From positions 1-64,000 of the forward strand of contig JAHQIW010002276.1 of the NCBI GenBank assembly GCA_019055375.1: a DNA stretch of 64,000 nt, in the 5' to 3' direction. The translations under genes were made by a program, and so were the position numbers. Below are positions 22,800 through 33,900 of this stretch, piece by piece. The stretch's first letter is position 1; each line of letters begins with the position of its first letter. The notes below the pieces were generated by a model that saw nothing but the letters and a program-made list of their open reading frames with translations, had not been told where the DNA came from and did not search any database. This DNA comes from Parelaphostrongylus tenuis. Its lineage: Eukaryota; Nematoda; Chromadorea; Rhabditida; Metastrongylidae.

Positions 22800-23580
22800 T
22801 AAGTGTGGTACTGAAAGTGACACATACCTTGGTGCCTTGACGTATCTCATCTATTTATCTCTTAGATCTGCTACTGACGAATTCGAGAAGGGCGTAGAAT
22901 GTGGCCAGGTGGAGAAAAAGACGTTCCTGAATGCCTTTGTCTCGAGATACGGACTGGGACATCACGGCAGCTTGTTGTAAAAAGAGATCACTGGTGAGGA
23001 ATATGTGGTGGACAAATTTAAATTGATATCTCTGGACGAGATGTAAATGGATCTGCAAGTGAACAGCGTTCATATATGAACCTTATGTGTTTGGAGTGGT
23101 TGAACACTAGCATTATGCGTATGGATGCAAAATTTTGGATTGCTACCCATGTCTGTATTGAATAACCGAGGAGAGCCTAATTAGAAAAGAAGTAGTTGAA
23201 GATTTTGAAAAATGTGAGTTACATAGCCAGCCATGGTCTTGAAAAGATCTGAATGACGAATAGCAAGTTGTTTTTGAACCAAGAATGGCATTTACGTTTG
23301 AGCACCATGCAGTTAACATAGACTATATAAGCACAAGGTCAGAAATCAATTATGACCTTCAAATAATATTCTTTTCATTCATCACGCCATTTTTGCTTCA
23401 TGGAAAGCCCTTATTCGATTGTCTTTCTGCTAAACGTTTGTTTCAATGAATACTGGCAGGATATCACTGAATAATGTTAACAATAGTTCTCTCACCATTA
23501 GATGAGTAGTGAGTGTGAAATGAAGGCTCATGTGGGGAAGGAATCATGTGGGATGAATAGCTTTACAAAGAATGTTCACT
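22800..23580. other. No recognised feature
   Basis: Short frames only. No supported gene or named repeat. Confidence 0.35.
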
Positions 23581-23820
23581 TTATGTCGTTTGAGTCTCCA
23601 ACAAATTTTTTCCGCAACAGTCAAGCAACTTTCCATCCTCTTTCAAAATTAGTGAATTGTTCTGTTCTGACCTATTCCAAAGTCCAAAACATTTCTCAGT
23701 TATCTCGATATCCATTTTCAAGTCTAGAAATGAAGTAATCTTTGTTGAATTTTTTTTGCGAACAATACTGACTTTATCCATGGCATCGACTGCATTCAAA
23801 ATCTCGCAATAAACATTCAA
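23581..23820 (-). pseudogene. Possible reverse-transcriptase end of a Penelope-like element
   Basis: A 79-codon minus frame contains TSFLDLKMDIEITEKCFGLW, recalling the S-F-L-D / W-x-R-K region near the end of Penelope-like reverse transcriptases. There is no flanking RT core. The call rests on one motif. Confidence 0.25.
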
Positions 23821-23824
23821 TTTA

Positions 23825-24103
23825 TTTTCTAAGAATTTTCAAAGCCTTATCCGAGGTTGTTACGCCAGGGTCATACACCGGTGTTTCGGAGATCTCGCCT
23901 CCTCGTCAGTGACCCACGCCTCACATTAAGCCCTGCATTCTAGCAGGATCCTTGCTCCTTGATCCAACGATCGTTGTTACAATGCAGGGCTTGATGTGGG
24001 GCGTGGGTCACTGATGAGGAGGGCTAGACCTCCGAAACACGGGTGTATGACCCTGGCGTACCGATATCGGGTAGGGCTTTAGAACATTTTTGAAAATTAT
24101 ACT
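23825..24103. repeat. Long hairpin element (about 115-base arms)
   Basis: The arm at about 23,827-23,945 (ACGCCAGGGTCATACACC ... GTGACCCACGCC ... AAGCCCTGCATT) is mirrored at about 23,972-24,100 (AATGCAGGGCTT ... GGCGTGGGTCAC ... GTGTATGACCCTGGCGT). The loop is about 30 bases. No coding sequence. Probably a compact MITE. Confidence 0.75.
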
Positions 24104-24191
24104 GATTTTATTTCCTTATTCCGTCTTTCCACTGTTTTACTTTGCCGATCGTACTAACTTACCTTTCCTTCTTTCGATGATGTTTTCTGCA

Positions 24192-24641
24192 GCTGTACAA
24201 ATTGTAGTCGATATAATGTAGCCTACAACATTCCTAAGTCTTGACTATTCTTACCGAAAAATTTGAAAAAACGTTTACGTTTAACGACATTCATCTCTCT
24301 CTTCCTTTTTGACTTTCTATTTTTCCCTAATTGATTCTAACGTTCAAAAACACTTTAACCCCGGAGTTTTTCGGCAAGGCTTATATGCGGGCTGAAGGCG
24401 CCTGGTTGTACGCTATTTCGTTACAGCAAAATCTGATTCATATGTGATCAGGTAGACATGAAATGTTACCGCCAAATGTTGACTAAAAATTGTGATTAAC
24501 AGAATACTACTCCGTTATAGCTAATCTGAATCCTATGCAACTGGACGTACATGGAAACTTTAGCGGCAAATGCTTTGGTAAGAATAGTCAAGACTTAGGA
24601 ATGTTGCAGGCTACATATATCGACTATGTTCTGTACAGTTA
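24192..24641. mobile_element. MITE with 63-base terminal inverted repeats
   Basis: The left arm at 24,192-24,255 (CTGTACAAATTGTAGTCG ... CCTAAGTCTTGACTATTC) is mirrored at 24,577-24,640 (GAATAGTCAAGACTTAGGAA ... CGACTATGTTCTGTACAG). The 320-base interior is AT-rich and non-coding. Confidence 0.75.
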
Positions 24642-24854
24642 GAGAAAGATTTCATCGGATATGATGGTAGGGTGTGGGTGTAATCTAACAACAGACGTGT
24701 GTGCATGTTCAGTTTTCGTTAGAAGAGATCTTGGTCGCAGTTAACTAGGATAGGAGGCGCTATTGCTTTACTGTTCCTTCGCCATTTTTACTTGAATGGG
24801 TCATAAATTTTGCTGATAAGCGGGTTCCACGTATTTTTGCGGTGTCGCTATAAT

Positions 24855-24960
24855 GAAGGAGTTTGACGTTGATAAATCTCTGAGGGATGTGCCATAGATT
24901 CGGCTTCATTAAACTTCGCTGGAAGTGATTGAAAGCATATCTGGCTTAATGACTAAGGAT
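24855..24960 (-). repeat. SINE (family S) 3' fragment
   Basis: Contains GACGTTGATAAATCTCTGAG and the TTGAAAGCATATCTGGCTTA end, as in the full minus copies. Confidence 0.5.
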
Positions 24961-24964
24961 GAGC

Positions 24965-26085
24965 TACCGATATATCGATTCAGTAATCTTACTCGTTTAT
25001 CTTGCCTTCCATTTGAAACGAAATAGATATCGATATAAAACGATTTTTGAAAAGAGCAGGCTTAGGCGAGATGGAAGCAGTGATTGAATTCTAACCGAAT
25101 ACCCTCAGCTGCCATAAGGATCATAATCGTTTGTATAACCGTCTATGCATAACGCAATATTGCATAGTATGTCCGTACGACATGTACAGTGATCAGATGA
25201 CTTCGGGTACTGTTTATCTGATTTCTTGTGAAGCGCCCTGTGAAGATCACACTGACGAAGCTGATAGGTCATAGTGCGTCTGTTTGAAGGAACACCTAAT
25301 TGACAATCCATCCATTTTGAGGCGCTTTGTTTCCAGGAATAAACACAAGTTTCATGGTTTTTCTCGCTGTAAAAAGCTTTTTCTTCAGACCTTTAGTAAA
25401 CTATTCGAAATCTTTGATTTACAGAGTATCGAAAGCATATCTGGTTTCCAAAAAAACCTTTCTATTTCGTTGTAGCAGAATAAATAAAATGATGTTTCAT
25501 TCGGCTTGCTTTGTTGATTTGGTTCGAGTCCGTAGACGGCTTTTCGCTAGATTTGTGTAGCCCTTAAACAGCTCAGACTTTGACAATTTTAGAGCTTAAT
25601 TACTTTTTGGGAAGGTTTATACTGAATGTTGTAACAGCAGAAAGATTGTCAGATTTCGCACCCGGAGTTGTGACTCGCTTAAACTTATAGTAATGATATG
25701 AAACGAAAACAGAAGCTAGCGCCCTCAGAACAATAGCCATTAGTCAGTCACTAGAACTATAGCCAAGTCTATTCTGTAATCCTAAGAAAATAAACTTAGA
25801 AATTCCTCTATAATGGAGAGATAGTTTAGAAAAACAGCGAAAATCACGTTTTTTCGAAGTGGCAGCTGCAATCGCTGCACGTAACGCGATATGAAAGGCC
25901 GTGATATCCGTTATTTATTTGAGGATTTTTTCTTCGTTCCGAGAGGGAAAATTTCAAATTTTCTCTAACATCTTCATGCATTACGACTTTCAATTTTATT
26001 GCTTCATGATGATGTCTCTAAAATCAAAAACCTTGTTACACAGTCATCATTTTTCAAGCTACGACTAAGTGTTTTAACTCTTTTC
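24965..26085. other. No recognised feature
   Basis: Short frames only. Nothing supported. Confidence 0.35.
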
Positions 26086-26087
26086 AT

Positions 26088-26800
26088 TATTGTTTGAGCA
26101 ACATGTCATGTGGTGTGGTAAGGGCTCTTGTACAGCCCGATACACGTGTTTCATCCTTACAGACTCGTCAGCCGGGCAGAACCCGTCGTCTGTCGATCTT
26201 TTGATGGTCAGTTCTCTCGGAGCCTATACTCCTTATGGAGAGTCATCGGACGACGTACGCTTTACATCTATGTCAAGTGAAACCTAACCCAGAGTGTTGT
26301 GCACTTGATTGCTCATTGGCTGGTACTTTTATCATAAATATACCTTTATTTCGAGTGCTTTGTTTAGACCACAAGAGCCCTTACCAGACCACATGACAAG
26401 TTGGCTCAAACAATAATGAAAGGATATATTGAAATTTGAGCGTGGTTTAAACAAAGCACTCGAAATAATGGTATAATTATGACAAAAGTACCAGCCAATG
26501 AGCAATCGAGTACGCAACACTCTGGGTAGGTTAAGGTTTCACTTGACATAGAGTGTAAAGCGTACGTCGTCGATGACTCTCCATAAGGAGTGTAAGGCTC
26601 CCGAGAGAAAACTGACTATAAAAAGATCGGCAGACGACGGGTTCTGCCCGGCTGACGAGTCTGTAAGGACGAAAACACGTGTATCGGGCTGTACAAGAGC
26701 CCTTACCAGACCCACATGAGAAGTTGGATCAAACAATAATGAAAGGATATATTGAAATTTGAGCGTGGTCTAAACAAAGCACTCGAAATAAAGGTACGTT
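26088..26800. repeat. Large palindrome (family C, about 285-base arms)
   Basis: The arm at about 26,100-26,383 (GTAAGGGCTCTTGTACAGCC ... GACTCGTCAGCCGGGCAGAA ... TTGCTCATTGGCTGGTACTT ... CGAGTGCTTTG) is mirrored at about 26,440-26,710. The unit AAATTTGAGCGTGGT...ACAAAGCACTCGAAATAA occurs twice in direct orientation (26,430 and 26,754), so the second arm carries an extra end. No transposase. Related, more divergent copies lie at 18.9, 40.1-40.6 and 45.6-46.2 kb. Confidence 0.8.
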
Positions 26801-26804
26801 TAAC

Positions 26805-28335
26805 TCTGCTGAAAAGCCTCAGCATACTCTGGCCAAGCGAAGAATGCGCGTCGGAGGTGAAGCGTAATCTGTTGGGTGCTATATCGAAATAAAAGTCGTC
26901 TTGAAAACCAAGCACCTTGTTCAAATTGCCGACATCTAGACTCATAGATGATTACTAAAGCTATAAGAAAAAAGCAAAAAAGGCTCCGTCCCGAAAGAGT
27001 CAAAGTCGAGCAAAACACATTCTTTGAGCAGGCACACGAGGCAGAATATCAAAGGAAAAGATTTTGCAATAAAAGTTTGCCATCTTCTCACAAGAATGCA
27101 GAACTCCACCGCATAAGGCTCTAAGATTCTGGGTAGACTGGACGAATCCAAAATGAACTGCAGGAAGAGATGCCCCACTATCATGCCTGATTTGCACAAT
27201 GTATTAGGTTGGTATTTGATGTGAGAAAGGTATTATACACTAGCAATCCAAGCGCTTTACGGTATGCCTTAAGTGGTATTTTCAGTGGGAGACCGAAGGA
27301 AAGTGATGATTGTAAGATAAAGTTGTCTTGCTGCCAAAAACGATCAAGTTTAGATCATCTTTATGCGTTTTTAGAGATATTTGGGTGACTAAGTTTCAGT
27401 CATTTTGACCTCTCCAGCTCTTAAAAAAGAAACTCGCCAAAATGTCCATCAAGAAAAAATAACTAATTATCTGCCGCTGTCTGTGCTGTTAACGTCCTAA
27501 ACAAGTCTGGTACAAAGTTACCCAATCCCAGGAAGGCTTAGTGGGATTGATTTATATGGTCGAACCGGTCTGCCGTTGTAATACAAATGCACATTGTATC
27601 GCTCGCTGTAAAGTAACTAACAATTTTATAATGTTTGTAGCATCACAACACGTTTTTGTTTTAACTTAAATTATATGAAATGTAAAGCAAGCGGAATGTA
27701 ATGTAGTAGTAACGCATTTCGATGCCTTCTATTGCAATTGAATTCGCGCCCGTTCTGGAACGCCATCAGGCTTCCGTCCAATATGTGCGAGAATTTTATA
27801 CGACACTCGTTTTAGATCGTTATAAATTCTCCCTCTCCATACAGCTGACGCGCTTTTCAAAGATTTTGGAGTGATATAGCACAGCTATAGCAGAATTATA
27901 AAGAAATTGACACTCAAATCTCTAATGACGTTTACAAAAAAACGTCAGAAAATTTATCGTGCAACAGCCGACCTTATTCGCAGAAGTCCGAAGACTTCAC
28001 TGAAAAATAGACTCAAGTGAATCAATTGCACGTAGTGCTAGAATTCCGCGCAGCATGTGTTGTCGGATCAATTTAAAAAGTTGCAATAAGACATTGTAGA
28101 ATCATAGCCCTGTGATGATGACATTTTTGAAGAAAGTGCCATGTGAAAATTGGCTTTGAGTTGTCTAACTGAGCATCGAACTTAGACGAAAGCTGCGCGA
28201 ATAGTCATAAGTTGAGCATAAGCTGGAAGATGGTAGGCCTTTACATAAAGACGGTGCATTATTTAGTAAAAAAAAGGCCCAGGTGAGCCTAGTTGTGATC
28301 GTTTCTAAAACTCGTAGGTGTGTTATTGGAGGGTT
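26805..28335. other. Intergenic with a SINE scrap
   Basis: About 27,505-27,580 (GTCTGGTACAAAGTTACCCA) matches the SINE body in minus orientation. Nothing else is recognised. Confidence 0.3.
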
Positions 28336-28339
28336 TTTT

Positions 28340-28915
28340 CCGTTACACGGAAGCAAATGAAAAAATGATCCGTTTTAGTAAGCAAGAATTTTTCATAAAA
28401 GTATTAGTAATTATTCGAAGGCTCAAATCTCTGACTAAGGCAATACGTGGCCGTCTTTCGAAAAGGCCTTTGCAACGCTGTAGTAGACAAAAATAAGATT
28501 ATGTTCTACGCTCACCGCGCGCCTTCATATTTATCAAGCTATAATACATTCGAAGCACGAAAAGCATATGAACGTGTAGAGCAAATCTTATAATGTTTGA
28601 GTCAATCGTTTTATAATGAGTATCTTTCGAAGCAGTGGAAAAATTTCAAATTAAATAACAAGTTACATACTTATGCTTAATCTCTCGGGTCATCAATTCG
28701 ACTGATCGTCCCGCCCTTGGCCGCAGGTTTGCCGGTAGACAAGCCGTGCGAATATGTGAAACTGGATATTATTTTCTTTGCTATATTGGAGCGAAACGGT
28801 CTTTCAAGAAAATAAGCACATCATGGGAATCACAGAAATTTGCTCTATAACGTTCTTGTGAAAAGTTCTTGTCCAGCGAATGAGGTCGAATAGTCATTTA
28901 TTCACGGATAACGGA
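28340..28915. mobile_element. Family A terminal-inverted-repeat element, diverged copy
   Basis: The left end has CAAATGAAAAAATGATCCG and TTTTTCATAAAAGTATTAGT. The right end has TGAAAAGTTCTTGTCCAGCG. The family middle (GGCCTTTGCAACGCTGTAGT) is near 28,468. No frame. Confidence 0.6.
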
Positions 28916-29339
28916 GAAAAACCTTGAAAGCTTACTAAACTCTCTTTTGGTCAATAAGACTGCGAAACTACTTGATATTTTCTTGAGAATGCATCCTTAA
29001 TTGGCAAAAAATTAGCTCACAGGCAATATAGAATGAAAGTACAAATGTCATCAGCAGTTCTAAGCAGGAAAAGGCAGTTGTAACGCTTTGAGCTGCAAAA
29101 GTCAGTCAGAAATGTAAAGTGCTCAACAAAAATTCTCTTCAATACTATAAAATACTCTGCTTCTGGCAGTCAAACGTTACTTTCAATATATCTGAAATGA
29201 CACCGCAAGTGAGTTTACGATTTTCTTTCTTTTCCATTATGCACCAACTTCATCATAGATGAATAATTATGGAGTGCATGACTCTGGAGCGAAAAACTAG
29301 AAAATAAAGCTAACATCAATCCCAATCAAAATACAGAGT

Positions 29340-29745
29340 GATTTGATACATTTTCAATCTGCACGCCACACTTAAGAGGATAAAACTGCAATTACTTCTA
29401 CTGAGTGCTTCGCCGTGGGGAGATAGGTCAATACGCTGTGCTAAGTAAATGGCAGAAAGATTTTGACTTCTGCTCGACGTCGAATATCGAGTGTAATGAT
29501 TACCATCACAGTCGCATGTTTGTTGAAAAGCAAATGTGATGCTCGCGACCCAATCACCAAAGTTCTTTGAAAAGTCCAGAATGAAAAAGTAACATTGTAT
29601 ACAGTTTGAGCGCTCTGAAACTGTCGAGAGGCTCAAGCTCAATAGTAGTCAATTTTGATTTTGTCGCCATAAGCTCGAATTGTGTTAGTTGTAAAAGTTC
29701 ACACGCGAGTGACTCATGTGCTGCTGATGTGATATAGCTCAAAAT
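29340..29745 (-). other. Exon-like minus-strand frames, unidentified
   Basis: One frame (about 29,570-29,720) contains SLACELLQLTQFELMATKSK and ends at a TGA. A second, shifted frame below it (29,316-29,560) contains SSRSQNLSAIYLAQRIDLSP. Composition is protein-like, but no phase-consistent splice joins them. It may be a decayed gene or retroelement piece. Confidence 0.2.
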
Positions 29746-30972
29746 AAGTATCTAAGTAGAGTCTTAGTACCGTCCAAAACATCATAAGCCGCGATAGATA
29801 CATTAGATAACAGAGAACGCTTGTAAAGGTGCTCAATGTTTGTTCGTTTGGTTCAATGTATACTAATGATGCTACTGCACTACCTAGGTAGGGAATGAAG
29901 GTGGCAGTATTATTAATATGTGAAAGTTATTAGTTATATAGAAGACTTAGATAGAAAGCTGTTGGGCTGTATCAAGGTCATTCCAATAGTCCAACGCAAG
30001 TTCACTTGCAGTGTCCTATTTAGTATTTCCCAGAGATCCACGCAATTGAATCTAATGAAAAATGTGCATCCATTACATAACGAATCGGTATGCTTATTCA
30101 TCTTCAATGTCAAACTTCTAGAACGCTTCACCTTTTTGTAGTTCATACATTGCGCGCAACCATCATGAACATTTCAAAGCCGCTTTCCATGCTTGCTTAC
30201 TATTTTGACTTGAATAGTCGTTGAATCGTTGTTACTCATGAATATAAAAAAGAAAATAATATTCCTGAACAATGAGTTCATCAAGTGGTGATCCGCTTTA
30301 TGAGTTATCCACATTCTGACGAATTATTCTAGTAAACCTGTCACCTTTATTCGGTGTGGTGCTTACAGCAAGTCGTACAAGTGATTCGGCTGCGATAGTA
30401 GACGTAATTAATCGAACAGTCAGTCATTCCGGTCAACTGACCGGGATTTAACCTGAATCACGATCGCAACAAGGGCGCATTTTCGCTTTCTTATTGTGAA
30501 CGAGACAACCCACTACTCTCTTAACTTTCTTTCCCAGATTCTCAACCTCAACCATTCTCAGTTTCCTTTCTTAACTTTCTTATGAATATATTTTGTGAAG
30601 TTTCACATATGGACTTTATATTAGCTTTGGAGCTTCTTGGACTTCTTGGATCACAGTTTATGTAGATGTGTTAGAAAAATTAAGGTAGATGAAGCTATCA
30701 ATTAGCATAATTGGGGATCAACTTATTTACTTTCTGATCACGAAAGAAAATCTGGGAAAAAACATTATGAAACATCTAATATTTGAACTATCATCGTAAC
30801 AGACCAAAGGGTTTCTCGAGCACTAAATGACGATTCGGAGGGGAGACTGTAAAATAAAATAATACTTCAAAACTTTCAGTGCAAACTTAGCTAACAAATT
30901 CCCGATTTTTTTCCATACCTTTGGATATGAAAACTGTTATGAAACGCGTGTCACTCTCGTTCTACATTTAAG

Positions 30973-33900
30973 ATGTTCTTGGTAATGTTGTTACTTCCAC
31001 TGGTATCATCACGGCATGTTTTCGTTTCATCTCCTTTTGATAACTTCAGAATGGAATGTCCTAAAAGAGTAAGTTGTTTGGTTTTCACATCTTGGCACCG
31101 TCATTTGTTTTGTTGTGAAGCTTAAGAAAAATTTTGAAGGCTGCGGCAATAGATCTCTCTATTAGAATGGTGGAATCTGTGGGCGCCAAGAGACAGGACG
31201 TTGTGTTTGATATGACTTGTGAAGGAATCGATGAGGTGCAGAAACACTGTCACAGCTTGTTTTAATTTTTTTTTTTCTTAAAATGTGAATTGCATAAGTG
31301 CAAAGGTGTTGATGTCGTACTTATCTCTTTATCTTGTTAGAAAAGCGAATATTTCATGCAAAATGCTGTTATCCAGTGAGTAAGGATGTGAGAACAGTGA
31401 TTCATAAGCCACTGAATCAATGATTTGTCGCTGTCTTAGATATTAACTGATACAATGAAAACGATATTTTAGTGAATGTGATTTAAGGGGATGTAGTGAC
31501 ACTGGAGATAGAAGTGCAGTGAACAATATCGTGTTCACTAGAGGGCAGAAGTTAGATCCTTTGAACTGCAGTCTTTCAGCTTTTTCCGTGGGTCAATATT
31601 CCCTTCGGCATATCCGAAATGGAGCGAGAAGACTGTTACTATTCGGCAATGTTTGACCCAATTCTTGATGAGATTTCTGATTTCAGTTGTAAACGTAGAG
31701 AATATATGGCAGGGATAACGCGTCTTACCGACACCAGGTCTACTCATTCATATTCAGCATCTTTTATCTTGTGTATCTCTCATTCTTACCTTTTCCTAGT
31801 TTTATATTTAGAGTTCAAATTATGTGCTGTCGACTGCGCTCACGCGATGAATATAATTGCCAAGAGACAATTTTCAACAAACCAATAGGCCTTACGAAAG
31901 GCACAATAATCGAGTAAGTTGGACAATTGAATCGATCCCTAATCGTTCAAATTACTCGAATCGTTTCCAAAGGCTCTGCAATTGATTTCATCGAATCAGA
32001 CCTGCCAGTTGCATTTAAGGCATAATAATACTTCTTTTAAGCTGAAGAATTTGCTGGTGCTATTCTAGTTGATAGATTTTTTGATCCCCGTCCAAAATCA
32101 TCATGAAATAACTTGATGGAATTTGATGTCATTAGCTTCATTTCTTAAGTAAGCCTTAAATAGGTCGAGTCGCAATCACAGTCGTCAGTGAGTTATACCA
32201 AAAACTACTATTTAAAACGCTTGTGTAATTTAAAATTTATCCCGGCACTTGGAAAAACAGACCGGCGAAACTATTTTTCTAGGGACGAAAATCGCCTAAT
32301 AAACGCGATTCGTCTTGAGAAAGCCACATACATTGTAAGATTTTGTGACCTAGCACCACGGAATATTGGTGAGTTTTGTGTTGAGAGTGAGAAAGAGAGC
32401 AATCATTACTCCGTGACTGTGTATTATTCAGCCGATATCTACAATGATGTGAAGACGTCGACCAGTAGACGTCCTGTCTCGACTTCGGCAAGATCCTCTT
32501 ATTCGTCAGTACATCGCTAATATTCTTGTGTGAGCCGAGGATAAATTATTCTATAAAATTGTTCTAGAAAGGTAACGAAATCATCACCCTTGAAATCAAC
32601 AGCCATTTCTTCGCCAACGACTTCTTCTTCACCTCGTAAACCCTCAACCAAACTATCGCCGAGGCATGCTTATGAGTATTCGACGAGGCCAACTGCAAAA
32701 ACTTCCACAGCGCCAATGAATCAAGTAAAACTACGCGAAGAAGATTCTAGCAGTGGAAACTCTGTTTTGGAGTCTAATGAAGTAAGTTCACTCTATGAAA
32801 CTGAATTGTTTTTTTTTACAAATTTTCTAATGACTTTCGCTCATAAAGCTCAACGACCACATTGTCGCTTGGTTTGGAAGCTAACGATTAGGTTCACTTC
32901 ATTTAACAAACAATTAACCATAATGAATGTCGTAAGATTTCAGTATGTGGATACTGCACAAATCAAATTCTCTCAAGAGTTTCGTACCTCTGGCTATTCA
33001 CCAATCTCTTCATTTTCCCAAGTGAAAAATCACACCATGACCACTTCAGTGCTTGATAGAACAACTACTTTCACACCATCGAGAGAGGAACCATTAAATG
33101 GTATTTTTAAAATATAACAAAAGATTGTTAACACAGAAAGAGGGAGATTTGATTTCAGATAAGCAATGATTCAAATTTTATCAGTAGATTTTACGAGAAT
33201 TTTCAGCTAATATGAGCACTAAGGACGTAAAAGTTGTTCAGCAACATACTGACAATCAACGTCAGAATGAATACTCATCAAACCTTGATCAGATCATCAG
33301 GTGACTTAATTTTAGAATAATTTTGAAGTTTCGGTCTTTAATGTACGTTATCATTTTAATGGCTAGTTCATAGAAGTGGTATCATTATCTACATTGTGGA
33401 TATTGAACAATGTCTTGTCCTAGAAATATTCAACAATCTCCATCAAAATCAGGTGAAAATCTATTCAAAGACGCAGTCTCAAGTCTGCTCAACACGACTA
33501 AATCCACTGATTCAGTTACCATCAATCAACGTGAGACAATTTGATATTCAGATTGCAGGATGAATGTTGAAAGCTTTCTTTTAAAATTGAGAGCTGTGAA
33601 ACGAAGTCTCTTTTTGCATCAAAAAGCCATAACCTTCCTCATTTTTAACCATGCACATGATTTTTTAGCGCAGACAAAGGCTTTTGCTCATTCGTCTTCT
33701 ATCCATATGTCTACTGCTGTCCCTTATGCTCCTGCGAATATCAGCTCCGTAGAGGAAACAGCCAGGAAAGTCGACAATAATACTGAAGCGCTTTTAAGCA
33801 ACGGAGAAACTCAAGAAAACTCTGCTGAAGACATTACTGGTACATAGATAGTTTTTTAATTTTCTTTTTTTTTCGGGAACTCTATAGATTTAGATGTACC

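Noticed and set aside
26088..26800. CRISPR-like or tandem-array interpretation of the repeated motifs
   Set aside because: The repeats are inverted arms of one palindrome plus one duplicated end, in a eukaryotic context, with no regular spacers.
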